From JACDHQ01 sp036401195 (GTDB lineage Bacteria; Gemmatimonadota; Gemmatimonadetes; Gemmatimonadales; Gemmatimonadaceae): a stretch of DNA of 64,000 nucleotides. The position numbers were made by a program, and so were the translations under genes. This document shows, piece after piece, positions 25,488 through 34,117 of this stretch. The notes beneath the pieces are model-generated. The model searched no databases and was not told where the DNA came from. It saw only the letters and a list, made by a program, of their open reading frames with translations. How positions within the stretch are numbered: position 1 is the stretch's first letter; the number at the start of each line of letters is the position of its first letter. The stretch spans positions 1 through 64,000 of the forward strand of contig DASWVQ010000274.1 of assembly GCA_036401195.1 (NCBI GenBank), written 5' to 3'.

Positions 25488-26444
25488 TCAGTCGGCGAAG
25501 TCTCCCGCCTTGTCTCCCATGATCAGTTCGAGCAGCCGCTCCAGGTCGTCGCTCGAGTAGAACGCCACCTTGATCGATCCCTTTTCGCCGCCCGTCAGCT
25601 GCAGCGACACGTCGGTCTGGAGGTGCCGCCGGAGGCGGTCCTCGAGGTTCCGCAGGTGCGGGCTGAGCGCGGGCGCCGGGGTCGGGGCCGACGGGGGGGC
25701 GGGCGACGTGGGCTTCGTGGCACCGGTCGCCGCGGGCAGGATCCCCTTCTCCTCGCGCACCCGGCGCTCCAGCTCGCGCACGCTCATTCCCAGCGCGACC
25801 GCCTGGTTCGCCAGCTCGAGGATCGCCTTCTCCTCGTCGAGCGCGAGCAGTGCGCGCGCGTGGCCGGTGGTGATCAGTCCCTGCCCCAGCATGCCGCGCA
25901 CCTTTTCCGGCAGGGTGAGCAGCCGCAGCATGTGCACGACCGTGGTGCGGTCCTTCCCCACCACGTCGGCCACCTGCTGCTGCGTCAGGCCGAATTCGTC
26001 GACGAGCCGCTTGTACCCCTCGGCTTCTTCCAGCGGGTTGAGGTCGGCGCGCTGGAGGTTCTCGACGAGGGCGAGGGTGAGGAGGGTGGTGTCGTCCACC
26101 TCGCGCACGATCGCCGGGATCTCGCTCCAGCCCAGGTTGGTGGCAGCGCGGAAGCGGCGCTCGCCGGCGATCAGCTCATACCCGCGGCCCGCCTTGCGGA
26201 GCGTGATGGGCTGCAGGAGTCCGCTCGCCTTGAGGGATGCCTCGAGGTCGGCGAGGTCCTCGGCGCGGAACTCCTTGCGCGGCTGGTACGGGTTGGGTCG
26301 GATGGCGTCGATGGCGATCCGCTGGACCTGCTCCCCGGGTTGCTGCGGGACGCCGGTGGTGGCGGCGGGGGCCTGGGCGTTGGCGGCGGCGCCGAGGAGC
26401 GCCTCGAGACCCCTGCCGAGCCGTCGGGGCTTGTCAGCGCTCAT
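25488..26444 (-). CDS. parB: Chromosome-partitioning protein ParB
   Basis: 318 residues. It starts RRLGRGLEALLG (ParA-stimulating tail), then the CTPase/clamp domain with NPYQPRKEF and IAGERRFRAA, and the HTH LTQQQVADVVGKDRTTVVHM that reads parS. A Pro/Ala-rich linker precedes the C-terminal dimer domain. It loads at parS and spreads to drive origin segregation with ParA. It starts three bases after the parA stop. A matching parS-like palindrome is at 27862-27877. Confidence 0.96.
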   Translation of the reverse strand: MSADKPRRLGRGLEALLGAAANAQAPAATTGVPQQPGEQVQRIAIDAIRPNPYQPRKEFRAEDLADLEASLKASGLLQPITLRKAGRGYELIAGERRFRAATNLGWSEIPAIVREVDDTTLLTLALVENLQRADLNPLEEAEGYKRLVDEFGLTQQQVADVVGKDRTTVVHMLRLLTLPEKVRGMLGQGLITTGHARALLALDEEKAILELANQAVALGMSVRELERRVREEKGILPAATGATKPTSPAPPSAPTPAPALSPHLRNLEDRLRRHLQTDVSLQLTGGEKGSIKVAFYSSDDLERLLELIMGDKAGDFAD

Positions 26445-26447
26445 GGA

Positions 26448-27278
26448 TCAATCGGAGGGAGCGGCGGTGGCGATGGAACCCGGGGCGTTGGCGCCGGAGG
26501 GGCTGGGTCGTTCGTGGCGGTCGAGGAGCTCGCGGGCGACGCTCATGTAGGCCTGCGCGCCGACGGAGGCGACGTCGTAGAGGATGATCGGCTTGCCGAA
26601 GGAGGGGGCCTCCGCCAAACGGATGTTTCTCGGAACGACGGTCTGGAAGACCTTGTCGGCGAAGTACTCGCGGGCCTCGGCGGCGACCTGGCGGGAGAGG
26701 TTCAGGCGGGCGTCGTACATGGTGAGGAGCACGCCGTCGATCGAGAGCCCGGCGTTCACGCTCTGCTGCACCATGTGCACGGTATTGAGCAGCTGCGAGA
26801 TCCCCTCGAGGGCGTAGTACTCGCACTGGAGGGGGATGAGCAGCGCGTCGGCCGCCGCCAGCATGTTGAGGGTGATCAGCCCGAGGGAGGGGGGGCAGTC
26901 GATGAGGATGTAGTCGTACTCCCCGCGCAGCGGCTCGAGGGCATTGCGCATGGCCCGCTCGCGCTGGTCCATCCCCACGAGCTCCACCTCCGCGCCGGCG
27001 AGGTCGGGGGTGGCGGGGAGGACGTCGAGGTGGCGGAACTGGACGCTCCGGATGCGCGCCTCGGTGGCGGGCGTCTCGCCGATGAGGACTTCATAGACGG
27101 TGCTCGCCAGCTCCTCGCGGTTCAGGCCGATGCCGCTGGTGGCGTTCCCCTGGGGGTCGCCGTCCACGAGGAGGGTGCGCTGCTCCGCGACCGCGAGTGA
27201 GGCGGCGAGGTTCACGGCGGTGGTCGTCTTTCCGACGCCACCCTTCTGGTTCGCAATCGCGATGATGCGGGCGGGCAC
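26448..27278 (-). CDS. parA: Chromosome-partitioning ATPase ParA (Soj)
   Basis: 276 residues from GTG at 27278 (the frame is open further upstream but the fold starts here: ARIIAIANQKGGVGKTT). The deviant Walker A KGGVGKTT, LLVDGDPQGNAT and DYILIDCPPSLGL are intact. A non-specific DNA-binding ATPase that forms the gradient ParB-parS complexes follow. Probably one operon with parB. Confidence 0.96.
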   Translation of the reverse strand: MPARIIAIANQKGGVGKTTTAVNLAASLAVAEQRTLLVDGDPQGNATSGIGLNREELASTVYEVLIGETPATEARIRSVQFRHLDVLPATPDLAGAEVELVGMDQRERAMRNALEPLRGEYDYILIDCPPSLGLITLNMLAAADALLIPLQCEYYALEGISQLLNTVHMVQQSVNAGLSIDGVLLTMYDARLNLSRQVAAEAREYFADKVFQTVVPRNIRLAEAPSFGKPIILYDVASVGAQAYMSVARELLDRHERPSPSGANAPGSIATAAPSD

Positions 27279-27534
27279 GGCAACTCGGCTTGAGGTAGGC
27301 GGAAGTATAGCGCTGCCCCCGACTCCGCGCGCCACCTGATCGTTCCCGGCCCGCCCGATTCACGCTCCCCGGACCCCGATGGCGCTGCCCCAGCCATCGC
27401 GCGCCTCGTGGACGCGGTCCTCCCGCCCGGTGTTACCGGAAGCCTGCGCCTCGGGGGCTCCGCCCTTCAGGCGTGGTGGTCAGGGGATGCAATGCCGTGC
27501 TGCGGGACGGTTCCCCTCCCCCCCGGGTCCTTGC

Positions 27535-27748
27535 CGTTTCCGATCGATCCGCTCGATCTGCTTGATCGTCGGTGCCCACGGTCCCGGGAGGAGTCGCGAG
27601 GGCGGGGCTCGTCGCGCAGGCACAGCTGCACCCCCGACGAAGCGGATTGAGCGGGTCGAGCGGAAACGTCCATCCCTGCGAGAGGGAACCACCATTACGT
27701 CCGGCCCTGCCGTTTCCGCTCCATCCGCTCGATCCGCTCGATCGTCGG
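27535..27748. repeat. Three-copy intergenic repeat (~38 bp unit), two direct and one inverted
   Basis: Copies A (27535-27572) and C (27711-27748) are in the same orientation and 38 bp each; copy B (27634-27668) is inverted and 3 bp shorter. The unit begins CGTTTCCG and ends GATCGTCGG, with an internal near-repeat of TCGATCCGC. B and C could pair into a stem of about 35 bp across a 42-base loop. The unit is divergent but clearly related between copies. Its origin is unknown. Confidence 0.75.
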
Positions 27749-27861
27749 TTCTTCTGGTCCGGCGCCGGGACCCTGAACCCTCGCCATCCCATGCGCCGCG
27801 CCAGCTCAGCCGGCTTCGGGATTGCGAGCAAGCCCAATTGGGTGGAAAAGCTGTGGACAAC

Positions 27862-27877
27862 TGTGCCACGTGGCACA
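27862..27877. other. parS: parS-like ParB-binding site
   Basis: TGTGCCACGTGGCACA is a perfect 16-bp palindrome with the same CACGTG centre and TGT/ACA ends as the bacterial parS consensus TGTTTCACGTGAAACA (12 of 16 positions identical). It lies about 0.6 kb from parAB and 1.4 kb from the parB ATG, where parS sites are commonly found. Binding is inferred. Confidence 0.75.
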
Positions 27878-27897
27878 CTTACCCACAAACAAGCGAG

Positions 27898-27920
27898 CCC
27901 GGCGTAAAGAAAACGCCGGG
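27898..27920 (-). terminator. Small hairpin downstream of the SIMPL gene
   Basis: CCCGGCGT and ACGCCGGG (8-bp arms, 7-base A-rich loop) lie 34 bases past the stop of the gene at 27955. There is no U-tract, so termination is only possible, not shown. Confidence 0.35.
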
Positions 27921-27954
27921 CCCGCTGCCTTGCCTGCTCTCTCGATGCCAGCGC

Positions 27955-28674
27955 CTACCGCGGGATGAACCGCCACCGCGCCGTCACGAACGCCCCGATT
28001 GCCTGCTCCCCCGGCTCTACCGGCGTCGCCGCGTCGGCCTTCCCCCGTAGTGCCATCGACTCCGCATACATCACCGGCCGCCCGGGGTTCTGCGCGGTGC
28101 TCATCTCCAGCAGCTCGCCCAGCGAGCCACCGGCCGCCTGCGCCAGCACCTCGGCGTCGGCGCGCGACAGCGCCACCGCTTCCTTCAGCGCCTCCCGGCG
28201 AGCCGAATCCGCCTGCGAGGAGAAGAACGCCACCCCCTGGATCTCGTTCGACCCCTTCTTCAGCGCCGCGTCGATCACGGGCCCCACCTGCGCGATCTGG
28301 CGCACCTCCACCCGCACGGAGTTCCGGACGCTGTACCCCGTGATCGTGCTCTCCCCGGTCTGCTGGTTGTAGCGCATGTCCGGCGACACGTTGTACCCCG
28401 ACGTGGTCAGCTGCTGCGGGGTGAACCCCATCTTCCGCAGCGTGTCCAGGATCGCCTGCTGCTTGCGGGCATTCTCCGCCCCGGCGGCCGCGGCCGTGGC
28501 ACCACGCGTCATCACCCCCACCGTCACGTACGCCCGGTCCGGGGTCACCTTCACCTCCCCGCTCGCCGAGACCGAAATGGAGGGCGTCGGCGTCGGCGGG
28601 CCACCCGCCGGCAGCTGCGCCACCAGCGGCGCCGCGCCGAGGAGTGAAAGGGCGATCGCATATCGCAGGGTCAT
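27955..28674 (-). CDS. SIMPL-domain (DUF541) periplasmic protein
   Basis: 239 residues. Cleavable signal peptide (MTLRYAIALSLLGAAPLVAQ) followed by a SIMPL domain: ISVSASGEVKVTPDRAYVTVGV, then ENARKQQAILDTLRKMGF and ITGYSVRNSVRVEVR. Members are periplasmic or outer-membrane proteins implicated in oxidative stress and, in eukaryotes, signalling; the molecular function is not established. It ends 87 bp upstream of mnmG on the same strand. Confidence 0.88.
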   Translation of the reverse strand: MTLRYAIALSLLGAAPLVAQLPAGGPPTPTPSISVSASGEVKVTPDRAYVTVGVMTRGATAAAAGAENARKQQAILDTLRKMGFTPQQLTTSGYNVSPDMRYNQQTGESTITGYSVRNSVRVEVRQIAQVGPVIDAALKKGSNEIQGVAFFSSQADSARREALKEAVALSRADAEVLAQAAGGSLGELLEMSTAQNPGRPVMYAESMALRGKADAATPVEPGEQAIGAFVTARWRFIPR

Positions 28675-28761
28675 GTGTCTTCTCTCCCGTGTCCCGCGCC
28701 GCGCCCACCGGCGACCGCTCGGTCGCCCGCGAAGTGCCGCGCTATTAGTGCTGAAGTGCTA

Positions 28762-30666
28762 CTAAACAGCCCGCCGCCGCCGCTCCAGCTCCACCGCCAG
28801 GTTCTGCAGGTCGGTGGGGCTCACTCCCGGTACCCGCGCCGCCTGGGCGAGGGTCCGCGGCTGCAGCGCCGCCAGCTTCTGCCGCGCCTCGAACGAGAGC
28901 GAGAGCATCGCCTCGTACGGAAGGTCCGCGGGGAGCCGCAGCTCCCCCATCCGCTGCAGCCGCTCCGCCTGCACGCGCTCGCGCGCGAAGTAGCCTTCGT
29001 ACTTGAGCTCCAGCTCCACCGTCACCAGCGTGTCCGGCGGCACCGCAGCATCCACGCCGCTGGCGACGAACAGCTCCCCCAACCCCACCTCCTGCCGCTT
29101 CGCCACCTCCGCCACCTTCATGGAATGCGGCAGGGGGGCGCTCCCGGCCCGCGCGAGCACGCTCGCCGCCTGCTCCGGGCGGATGCTCGTCTCCTCCGCG
29201 AGCCGGCGCGCGCGCCGCGCGGCGTCCTCGCGGGCGGCCACGATCCCGAGCTCCGCCGCCGAGTAGGCGCCGAGGGCCGCCGCGACCGGCGCGAGCCGCG
29301 CGAGCGCATTGTCCTGCCGCACGCTGAGGCGGAACTCCGACCGCGAAGTGAACAGTCGATAGGGCTCGTCGACCCCGCGCGTCACCAGGTCGTCCACCAG
29401 CACGCCGATGTACGAGCGCTCGCGGCCCAGGATCAGCGGCGCGCGCCCCTGCACCGCGAGCGCCGCGTTGTAGCCCGCAACCACCCCCTGCCCCGCCGCC
29501 TCCTCGTACCCGGTCGTCCCGTTGACCTGCCCCGCGAAGAACAGCCCGGGAATCGCCTTCACCTGTAGCGTCGCGTCGAGCTGCGTCGGCGGATAGTAGT
29601 CGTACTCGATCGCGTATCCTGCGCGCGTCATGCGCACCGACTCCAGCCCGCGCACGCTGCGCAGCACCGCCACCTGCACCGCCGGGGGGAGCGACGTGGA
29701 GAGCCCGTTCACGTACAGCTCCTGCGTGTCGAGCCCCTCGGGCTCCAGGAAGAGCTGGTGCCGCGCCGCGTCGGGGAACTTCACGATCTTGTCCTCGACC
29801 GAGGGGCAGTAGCGGGGGCCGCGCGACGCGATCGCGCCGCCGTACATCGCCGACTCCCCGATGTGCGCCGCGATGAGCGCCTTCCCCGCTCCCTCCAGCC
29901 AGGTGAGCCAGCAGGGTTGCTGGGGCAGCGGGTCCGGCGCGCCGTCGTCCGCGTCGAAGTGACTCCAGCGGTAGCCGAACGCCTCGAGCTCACTCTCCTG
30001 GCGCGCGAGCGACGAGAAGTCCACCGACCGCCCGTCGATGCGCGGCGGCGTGCCGGTCTTGAACCGCGCCACCTCGAGCCCTGCGCGCTCCAGCTGCTCG
30101 GCGAGGTGCGTGGTCGCCGCGTCCCCCGCGCGACCCCCGGAGAGCTGCGTCGTGGTGCCGATGTGGATCCGGCCGCGCCCGAAGGTGCCGGTGGTGATCA
30201 CGACCGCGCGCGCCGCGAACCGTCGCCCTTCCAGCGTCTCGATCCCGGCGACGCGCCCTCCGTCGAGGACCAGGCGGGCCACGGTGCCCTGGATCGTCGT
30301 GAGCCCCGCGTGCGACTCGAGCAGCGACCGCACCGCGCGGCGGTACAGGCCGCGGTCGCACTGGGCGCGCGGCGCCCATACCGCCGGCCCCTTGCCGCGG
30401 TTGAGCATGCGGAACTGCAGCGCCGCGCGATCCGTGGCGCGCCCCATGATGCCCCCGAGCGCATCCACCTCGCGGACCACGGTGCCCTTCGCGATGCCGC
30501 CGATCGCTGGATTGCACGACATCTGCCCGATCGTCTCGAGCGCGCTCGTCACCAGCGCCGTGCGCGCCCCGAGCCGCGCGGCGGCCACCGCGGCCTCCGT
30601 TCCCGCGTGGCCGCCCCCCACCACCAGGACGTCGAATTCTCCCTCGAAGCTGTGCACGTCGACCAT
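28762..30666 (-). CDS. mnmG: tRNA uridine 5-carboxymethylaminomethyl modification enzyme MnmG
   Basis: 634 residues, full length. FAD-binding VVGGGHAGTEAAVAAARLGA at the N-terminus, MSCNPAIGGIAKG, and the family signature GPRYCPSVEDKIVKFPD mid-protein; the C-terminal helical domain ends with the LQNLAVELERR segment. With MnmE it modifies the wobble uridine of several tRNAs. Its presence by parAB is typical of origin regions. Divergent from the peptidase gene at 30719 by 52 bp. Confidence 0.97.
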   Translation of the reverse strand: MVDVHSFEGEFDVLVVGGGHAGTEAAVAAARLGARTALVTSALETIGQMSCNPAIGGIAKGTVVREVDALGGIMGRATDRAALQFRMLNRGKGPAVWAPRAQCDRGLYRRAVRSLLESHAGLTTIQGTVARLVLDGGRVAGIETLEGRRFAARAVVITTGTFGRGRIHIGTTTQLSGGRAGDAATTHLAEQLERAGLEVARFKTGTPPRIDGRSVDFSSLARQESELEAFGYRWSHFDADDGAPDPLPQQPCWLTWLEGAGKALIAAHIGESAMYGGAIASRGPRYCPSVEDKIVKFPDAARHQLFLEPEGLDTQELYVNGLSTSLPPAVQVAVLRSVRGLESVRMTRAGYAIEYDYYPPTQLDATLQVKAIPGLFFAGQVNGTTGYEEAAGQGVVAGYNAALAVQGRAPLILGRERSYIGVLVDDLVTRGVDEPYRLFTSRSEFRLSVRQDNALARLAPVAAALGAYSAAELGIVAAREDAARRARRLAEETSIRPEQAASVLARAGSAPLPHSMKVAEVAKRQEVGLGELFVASGVDAAVPPDTLVTVELELKYEGYFARERVQAERLQRMGELRLPADLPYEAMLSLSFEARQKLAALQPRTLAQAARVPGVSPTDLQNLAVELERRRRAV

Positions 30667-30718
30667 GGCCGAAAGCTACTCGCCGGGATAACGTCAGGGG
30701 TCCTTCCCCAGTGGGTCC

Positions 30719-32128
30719 ATGAACCGCTTCCGCTCCTCTCGCCGCCGCGCGCTTCCCGCCGCCGCGGTCCTCGTCCTGTCGCTCGCCGCCGCCTGCCAGC
30801 CGCACCCCGGCCCGGGCGCCGTCCCCGAGCGTGTCCCCGGCTCCGTGCTCCAGCCGGTGCCGACGGTGGGGATCATTCCCGCCACCCTCACCCCCGCGGA
30901 AACGGCGGTGCGCGACGCCGTCGCCACGCAGCTCGAGCGGCACGTCACCCTGCTCGAGCAGGCGGTGAACATCGCCAGCGGCACCACCAACCACGCCGGG
31001 GTTCGCGCCGTCGGTGCCCTCTTCGCCCGCGAGCTCGAGGCGCTGGGGTTCACCACCCGCTGGGTGTCGCTTCCCGATTCCCTGCACCGGGCCGGCCACC
31101 TCGTCGCGGAGCATCCGGGCACCCGCGGCCTGCGCCTCCTGCTGATCGGGCACCTCGACACCGTGTTCGAGGGGGAGAACCAGCGCTGGGTGCGCGAGGA
31201 CACCATCGCCCGCGGCGCGGGGAGCAGCGACATGAAGGGAGGCGACGTCGCGATCATCCTCGCCCTCCGGGCCCTGCGCGACGCGGGGCAGCTCGACGGG
31301 ATGCGCGTCTCGGTGATCATGACCGGCGACGAGGAGGACGCGGGCACCCCCACCTCGATCTCGCGCGCCGCGATGGTGGACCTGGCGCGCCGCTCCGACG
31401 TGGCCCTCGCCTTCGAGGGTGGCTCGCGCTCGTGGATCTCGGTGAGCCGGCGCGGCTCCTCCAGCTGGACCCTCAAGGTGACCGCGCGACAGGCGCACTC
31501 CGCGGGCAGCTGCCGCGAGCGGGTGGGGTGCGGCGCCATCTACGAAGGCGCGCGCATCCTCGAGGCCTTCCGTGCCCGCCTGGGGAACTGGGAGGGGCTG
31601 ACCTTCAACGCCGCCGAGGTGGGGGGAGGCACCAGGGTCGTGGTGGACAGCCTGAACCGGCTCACGGTCGAGGGACGCACCAACATCATCCCCCCCGCGT
31701 TCTGGGCCACGGGCGACCTCCGGTTCATGCGCGACGCCCAGCTCGACTCGGCGCGCGCCGTGATGCGCGACATCGTGGCGCATCCCCTCCCGGAGACGCA
31801 GTCCGAGATCACCTTCGATCCGGAATACTACCCCGCAATGCCGGCCACGCCGGCGGGGGCGCGCCTCGTGGCCGAGTTCGACGCGGTGAACCGCGCCCTG
31901 GGCTACGGCCCGGCGCGCGCCCAGGACCCGATGTCGCGCGGCGCGGGCGACGTGAGCTTCATCGCCCCCATCATCCCGGGGATGGACGGACTCGGCGTGA
32001 GCGGGGGCGGATCGCACTCGCCCAACGAATGGGTGAACCTCAACTCGCTTCGCATGGCCGCCGAGCGCGCCGCGGTCCTCATGTCGCGGCTCGCCCAGCC
32101 GGGCGCCTCCATCTCCACCGGACCCTGA
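30719..32128 (+). CDS. M20-family metallopeptidase lipoprotein (glutamate carboxypeptidase-like)
   Basis: 469 residues. Lipobox LAAAC near residue 26. Dizinc ligands are recognisable: LLLIGHLDTVF (His/Asp), GSSDMKGG (bridging Asp), TGDEEDAGTP (Glu pair), EGGSRS and the C-terminal SGGGSHSPNEW (His). The lid/dimerisation domain lies between about 255 and 365. It probably removes C-terminal residues from exported peptides or folate-like compounds. Confidence 0.9.
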   Translation: MNRFRSSRRRALPAAAVLVLSLAAACQPHPGPGAVPERVPGSVLQPVPTVGIIPATLTPAETAVRDAVATQLERHVTLLEQAVNIASGTTNHAGVRAVGALFARELEALGFTTRWVSLPDSLHRAGHLVAEHPGTRGLRLLLIGHLDTVFEGENQRWVREDTIARGAGSSDMKGGDVAIILALRALRDAGQLDGMRVSVIMTGDEEDAGTPTSISRAAMVDLARRSDVALAFEGGSRSWISVSRRGSSSWTLKVTARQAHSAGSCRERVGCGAIYEGARILEAFRARLGNWEGLTFNAAEVGGGTRVVVDSLNRLTVEGRTNIIPPAFWATGDLRFMRDAQLDSARAVMRDIVAHPLPETQSEITFDPEYYPAMPATPAGARLVAEFDAVNRALGYGPARAQDPMSRGAGDVSFIAPIIPGMDGLGVSGGGSHSPNEWVNLNSLRMAAERAAVLMSRLAQPGASISTGP

Positions 32129-32130
32129 TC

Positions 32131-32415
32131 ATGGCCCTTCCGATCGCCGCCAGCGCCCCCACGCTGGTCATCCGCCGCGATGCCTACGAACGCACCGGCC
32201 TCACCCGCCAGCAGGTGGACGAGCGGCTGGGGCTCACCGACGAGGAGTTCCGCGTGGAGGGGAACGTCGTCGTGCTCGGACCCGTCTTCGAGGACCTGGG
32301 CCCCGTGATCGAGGAATTCGAGAAGGTGGGGCTGGTCTACTTCGAGGACTTCTTCGAGCTCCCCGGCGGCTGGCCCGGATGGGTCCAGGTGCTCGTCGCG
32401 CCGGGGCGGGGATAG
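32131..32415 (+). CDS. Small acidic protein of unknown function
   Basis: 94 residues starting two bases after the peptidase stop. It has a predicted helix-turn segment (TRQQVDERLGLTDEEFRVEGN) followed by an acidic, aromatic stretch (EKVGLVYFEDFFELPGGWP). No signal peptide. I do not recognise a family. Its last 79 bp overlap the zinc-ribbon gene on the opposite strand. Confidence 0.55.
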   Translation: MALPIAASAPTLVIRRDAYERTGLTRQQVDERLGLTDEEFRVEGNVVVLGPVFEDLGPVIEEFEKVGLVYFEDFFELPGGWPGWVQVLVAPGRG

Positions 32416-32660
32416 GGTTCGTCGGGCGTCGGCCGCCGCTTCCGCAGCGTCCCCTCCCACCCGCAGGCGGGGCACCAGCTCGCGCGCAGGAAGGGGGCGA
32501 GCCGCTCCATCGCGCGCGATTCCACCCGCAGCGTCTCCGCGTCGCAGTTGGGACAGCGACCCTGGTCGTCGAGCAGGAACAGGAAGAACGCCGTCGCCGC
32601 CGCGAAGCGGAGGATGAAGAAGCCGACGAAGATGGCGGCGAAGATCAGCGCGTGCTGCAT
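32337..32660 (-). CDS. Small membrane protein with a zinc ribbon
   Basis: 107 residues from ATG at 32660. One N-terminal helix (ALIFAAIFVGFFILRFAAAT) and then two CxxC pairs, CPNCDAE and CPACGWEG, about 30 residues apart, which should form a rubredoxin-like zinc ribbon. The C-tail is Pro/Ser-rich. Function unknown. The tail-to-tail overlap with the gene at 32131 is 79 bp, so part of one C-terminus may be spurious. Confidence 0.6.
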   Translation of the reverse strand: MQHALIFAAIFVGFFILRFAAATAFFLFLLDDQGRCPNCDAETLRVESRAMERLAPFLRASWCPACGWEGTLRKRRPTPDEPYPRPGATSTWTHPGQPPGSSKKSSK

Positions 32661-32710
32661 GGACCGGGGTGACGCGGAATCCGGGCCAGACCCCACCCGG
32701 CCACGGCCCC

Positions 32711-33250
32711 TTACAGCCGCTCCTCCACCAGGTGCCACGGCTCCACCCACGCCGTGCCGCTCTCGTCCAGGCGCTCGATCACCACCTCGTCCCCGAGCCC
32801 GGCCGTCGCGCCATCCAGTCCCCGCGCCGGCACCACGTGCTCACGCCCCTCGAGAAGGTATGAGATCTCGCCGGGGGCGTCGGGAGTGATGGACCGGACG
32901 ACCGTGGCCACGTGCCCCTGGAGCACGTAGCGGGGATCGTCGGGGTCGTGCTCGGGGACGAAGGCCACGGCCCGGCGCACGAGCCACAGCGCGCCCGCGG
33001 CGGCGACGGCCCCTGCCCCCACCGCGAGCCCGCTGCCGGCCGGCACGTCGAGCCGGCCCGGTCGCGTCGCCAGGTAGCCCACCAGCCCGGCGATGATCGC
33101 GAACGCGGCGAGCACCGCGGTCCAGGTGGCGCGTGCCGGCTCGACCGGCGGCGCGGCGCCCAGCGGCGCCTGGCGCTCCACGCCGAACAGCATGGCGCGG
33201 ACCCCGAGCAGGAGCCCCGCCACGAAGGTGAAGAGGAAGACCGCGGTCAT
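32711..33250 (-). CDS. NfeD-like membrane protein
   Basis: 179 residues. Three hydrophobic segments (about 1-18, 43-62, 75-93) followed by a soluble beta-rich domain (YVLQGHVATVVRSITPDAPG to VVIERLDESGTAWVEPWHL) that resembles the OB fold of NfeD proteins. NfeD partners are often stomatin/flotillin-type proteins, but none is adjacent. Its ATG overlaps the stop of the hydrolase upstream (ATGA). Confidence 0.55.
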   Translation of the reverse strand: MTAVFLFTFVAGLLLGVRAMLFGVERQAPLGAAPPVEPARATWTAVLAAFAIIAGLVGYLATRPGRLDVPAGSGLAVGAGAVAAAGALWLVRRAVAFVPEHDPDDPRYVLQGHVATVVRSITPDAPGEISYLLEGREHVVPARGLDGATAGLGDEVVIERLDESGTAWVEPWHLVEERL

Positions 33251-34092
33251 GTCCCGAGATGCTTCCGCAGGAACGCGATGGTGAGCGGCCAGGCCTTCTG
33301 CGTCGCCGCGAGGTTGGCCCCGTCCTTCCCGTCCTGCTGCCGCAGGAACCCGTGCCCCGCGCCGTCGAAGATGTTCACGCTGAAGGTCCCCCCGCGGGCG
33401 CGCATGGTGGAGTCGGCGGCGGGGATGGTCGCGTTGACCCGCGCGTCGTCACCGCCGAAGAGCCCGATCACGGGGACGCGGATCCTGGCGACCTGCGCCG
33501 GCGCCGGCGCGGTGCCGTAGTACACCACCGCGGCCTTCAGCCCCGCGGGGTTCGCCACGGCCGCCTGGAACGAGGTGCTCCCTCCCCAGCAGAAGCCGAG
33601 CGTCGCCCACGCCCGCTGCGCGGCGGGGAGCTGCATCCCCCACGTCCCCACGGCGGCGAGCTGCCGCTGCACGTCGTCGGGCTTGAGCGTGCGGATGGCC
33701 GCGGTCGCGGCGGCCTGCGTCGCGGTGTCGCCCTGCAGCGGCACCTTGCCCGTGAGCAGGTCCGGGGCGATGGCGATGTAGCCCTGCGCCGCCAGCTGGT
33801 CGGCCACCGACCGGATCCAGGTGGAGAGCCCGAAGATCTCGTGGATCACCACGACCACCGGTGCCTTGTCCTTCCGCTCCGGGTACACCACCCACGCGCG
33901 CACGCTGTCCTGCGGGCCGGTGCGGATCATCGCCCACTCGCCGTGCCGCGGCGAGCCGGCGATTCGCGTGCCCGACTCCACGCTCCCGGCGGGAAGGGCA
34001 TTCGCCGGCGCGCTCGCGCTGCGCGCGCCGGAATTCGCGCAGGCCGCGGCGGCGACCAGCAGGAGGGCGGGAATGAAGGGGCGGCGGGTCAT
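33247..34092 (-). CDS. Dienelactone hydrolase-family lipoprotein
   Basis: 281 residues. Lipobox AAAAC near residue 18. The alpha/beta hydrolase triad of dienelactone hydrolases is visible: nucleophile Cys in LGFCWGGSTS, Asp in LFGGDDARV and His in GAGHGFLRQ; the early VVVVIHEIFGLSTWIRSVA is also typical. The natural substrate of this exported version is unknown. It lies between a VanX-like gene (25 bp upstream) and an NfeD-like gene. Confidence 0.9.
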   Translation of the reverse strand: MTRRPFIPALLLVAAAACANSGARSASAPANALPAGSVESGTRIAGSPRHGEWAMIRTGPQDSVRAWVVYPERKDKAPVVVVIHEIFGLSTWIRSVADQLAAQGYIAIAPDLLTGKVPLQGDTATQAAATAAIRTLKPDDVQRQLAAVGTWGMQLPAAQRAWATLGFCWGGSTSFQAAVANPAGLKAAVVYYGTAPAPAQVARIRVPVIGLFGGDDARVNATIPAADSTMRARGGTFSVNIFDGAGHGFLRQQDGKDGANLAATQKAWPLTIAFLRKHLGT

Positions 34093-34117
34093 GGGCGGTC
34101 TCCAGGCATCGTGGGGG

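Larger units (their letters stand above)
27279..27954. other. Gene-free 676-bp stretch between parA and the SIMPL gene
   Basis: No credible gene: the open frames here are made of Arg/Ser/Pro-rich low-complexity translation. It contains the three-copy repeat (27535-27748), a parS-like site (27862-27877) with a DnaA-box-like neighbour TGTGGACAA (27852-27860), and a small hairpin (27898-27920). Confidence 0.6.

Noticed and set aside
27379..28050. 223-codon plus-strand frame across the parS region
   Set aside because: Its translation follows the intergenic repeats and parS and runs antisense into the SIMPL gene; no plausible protein.
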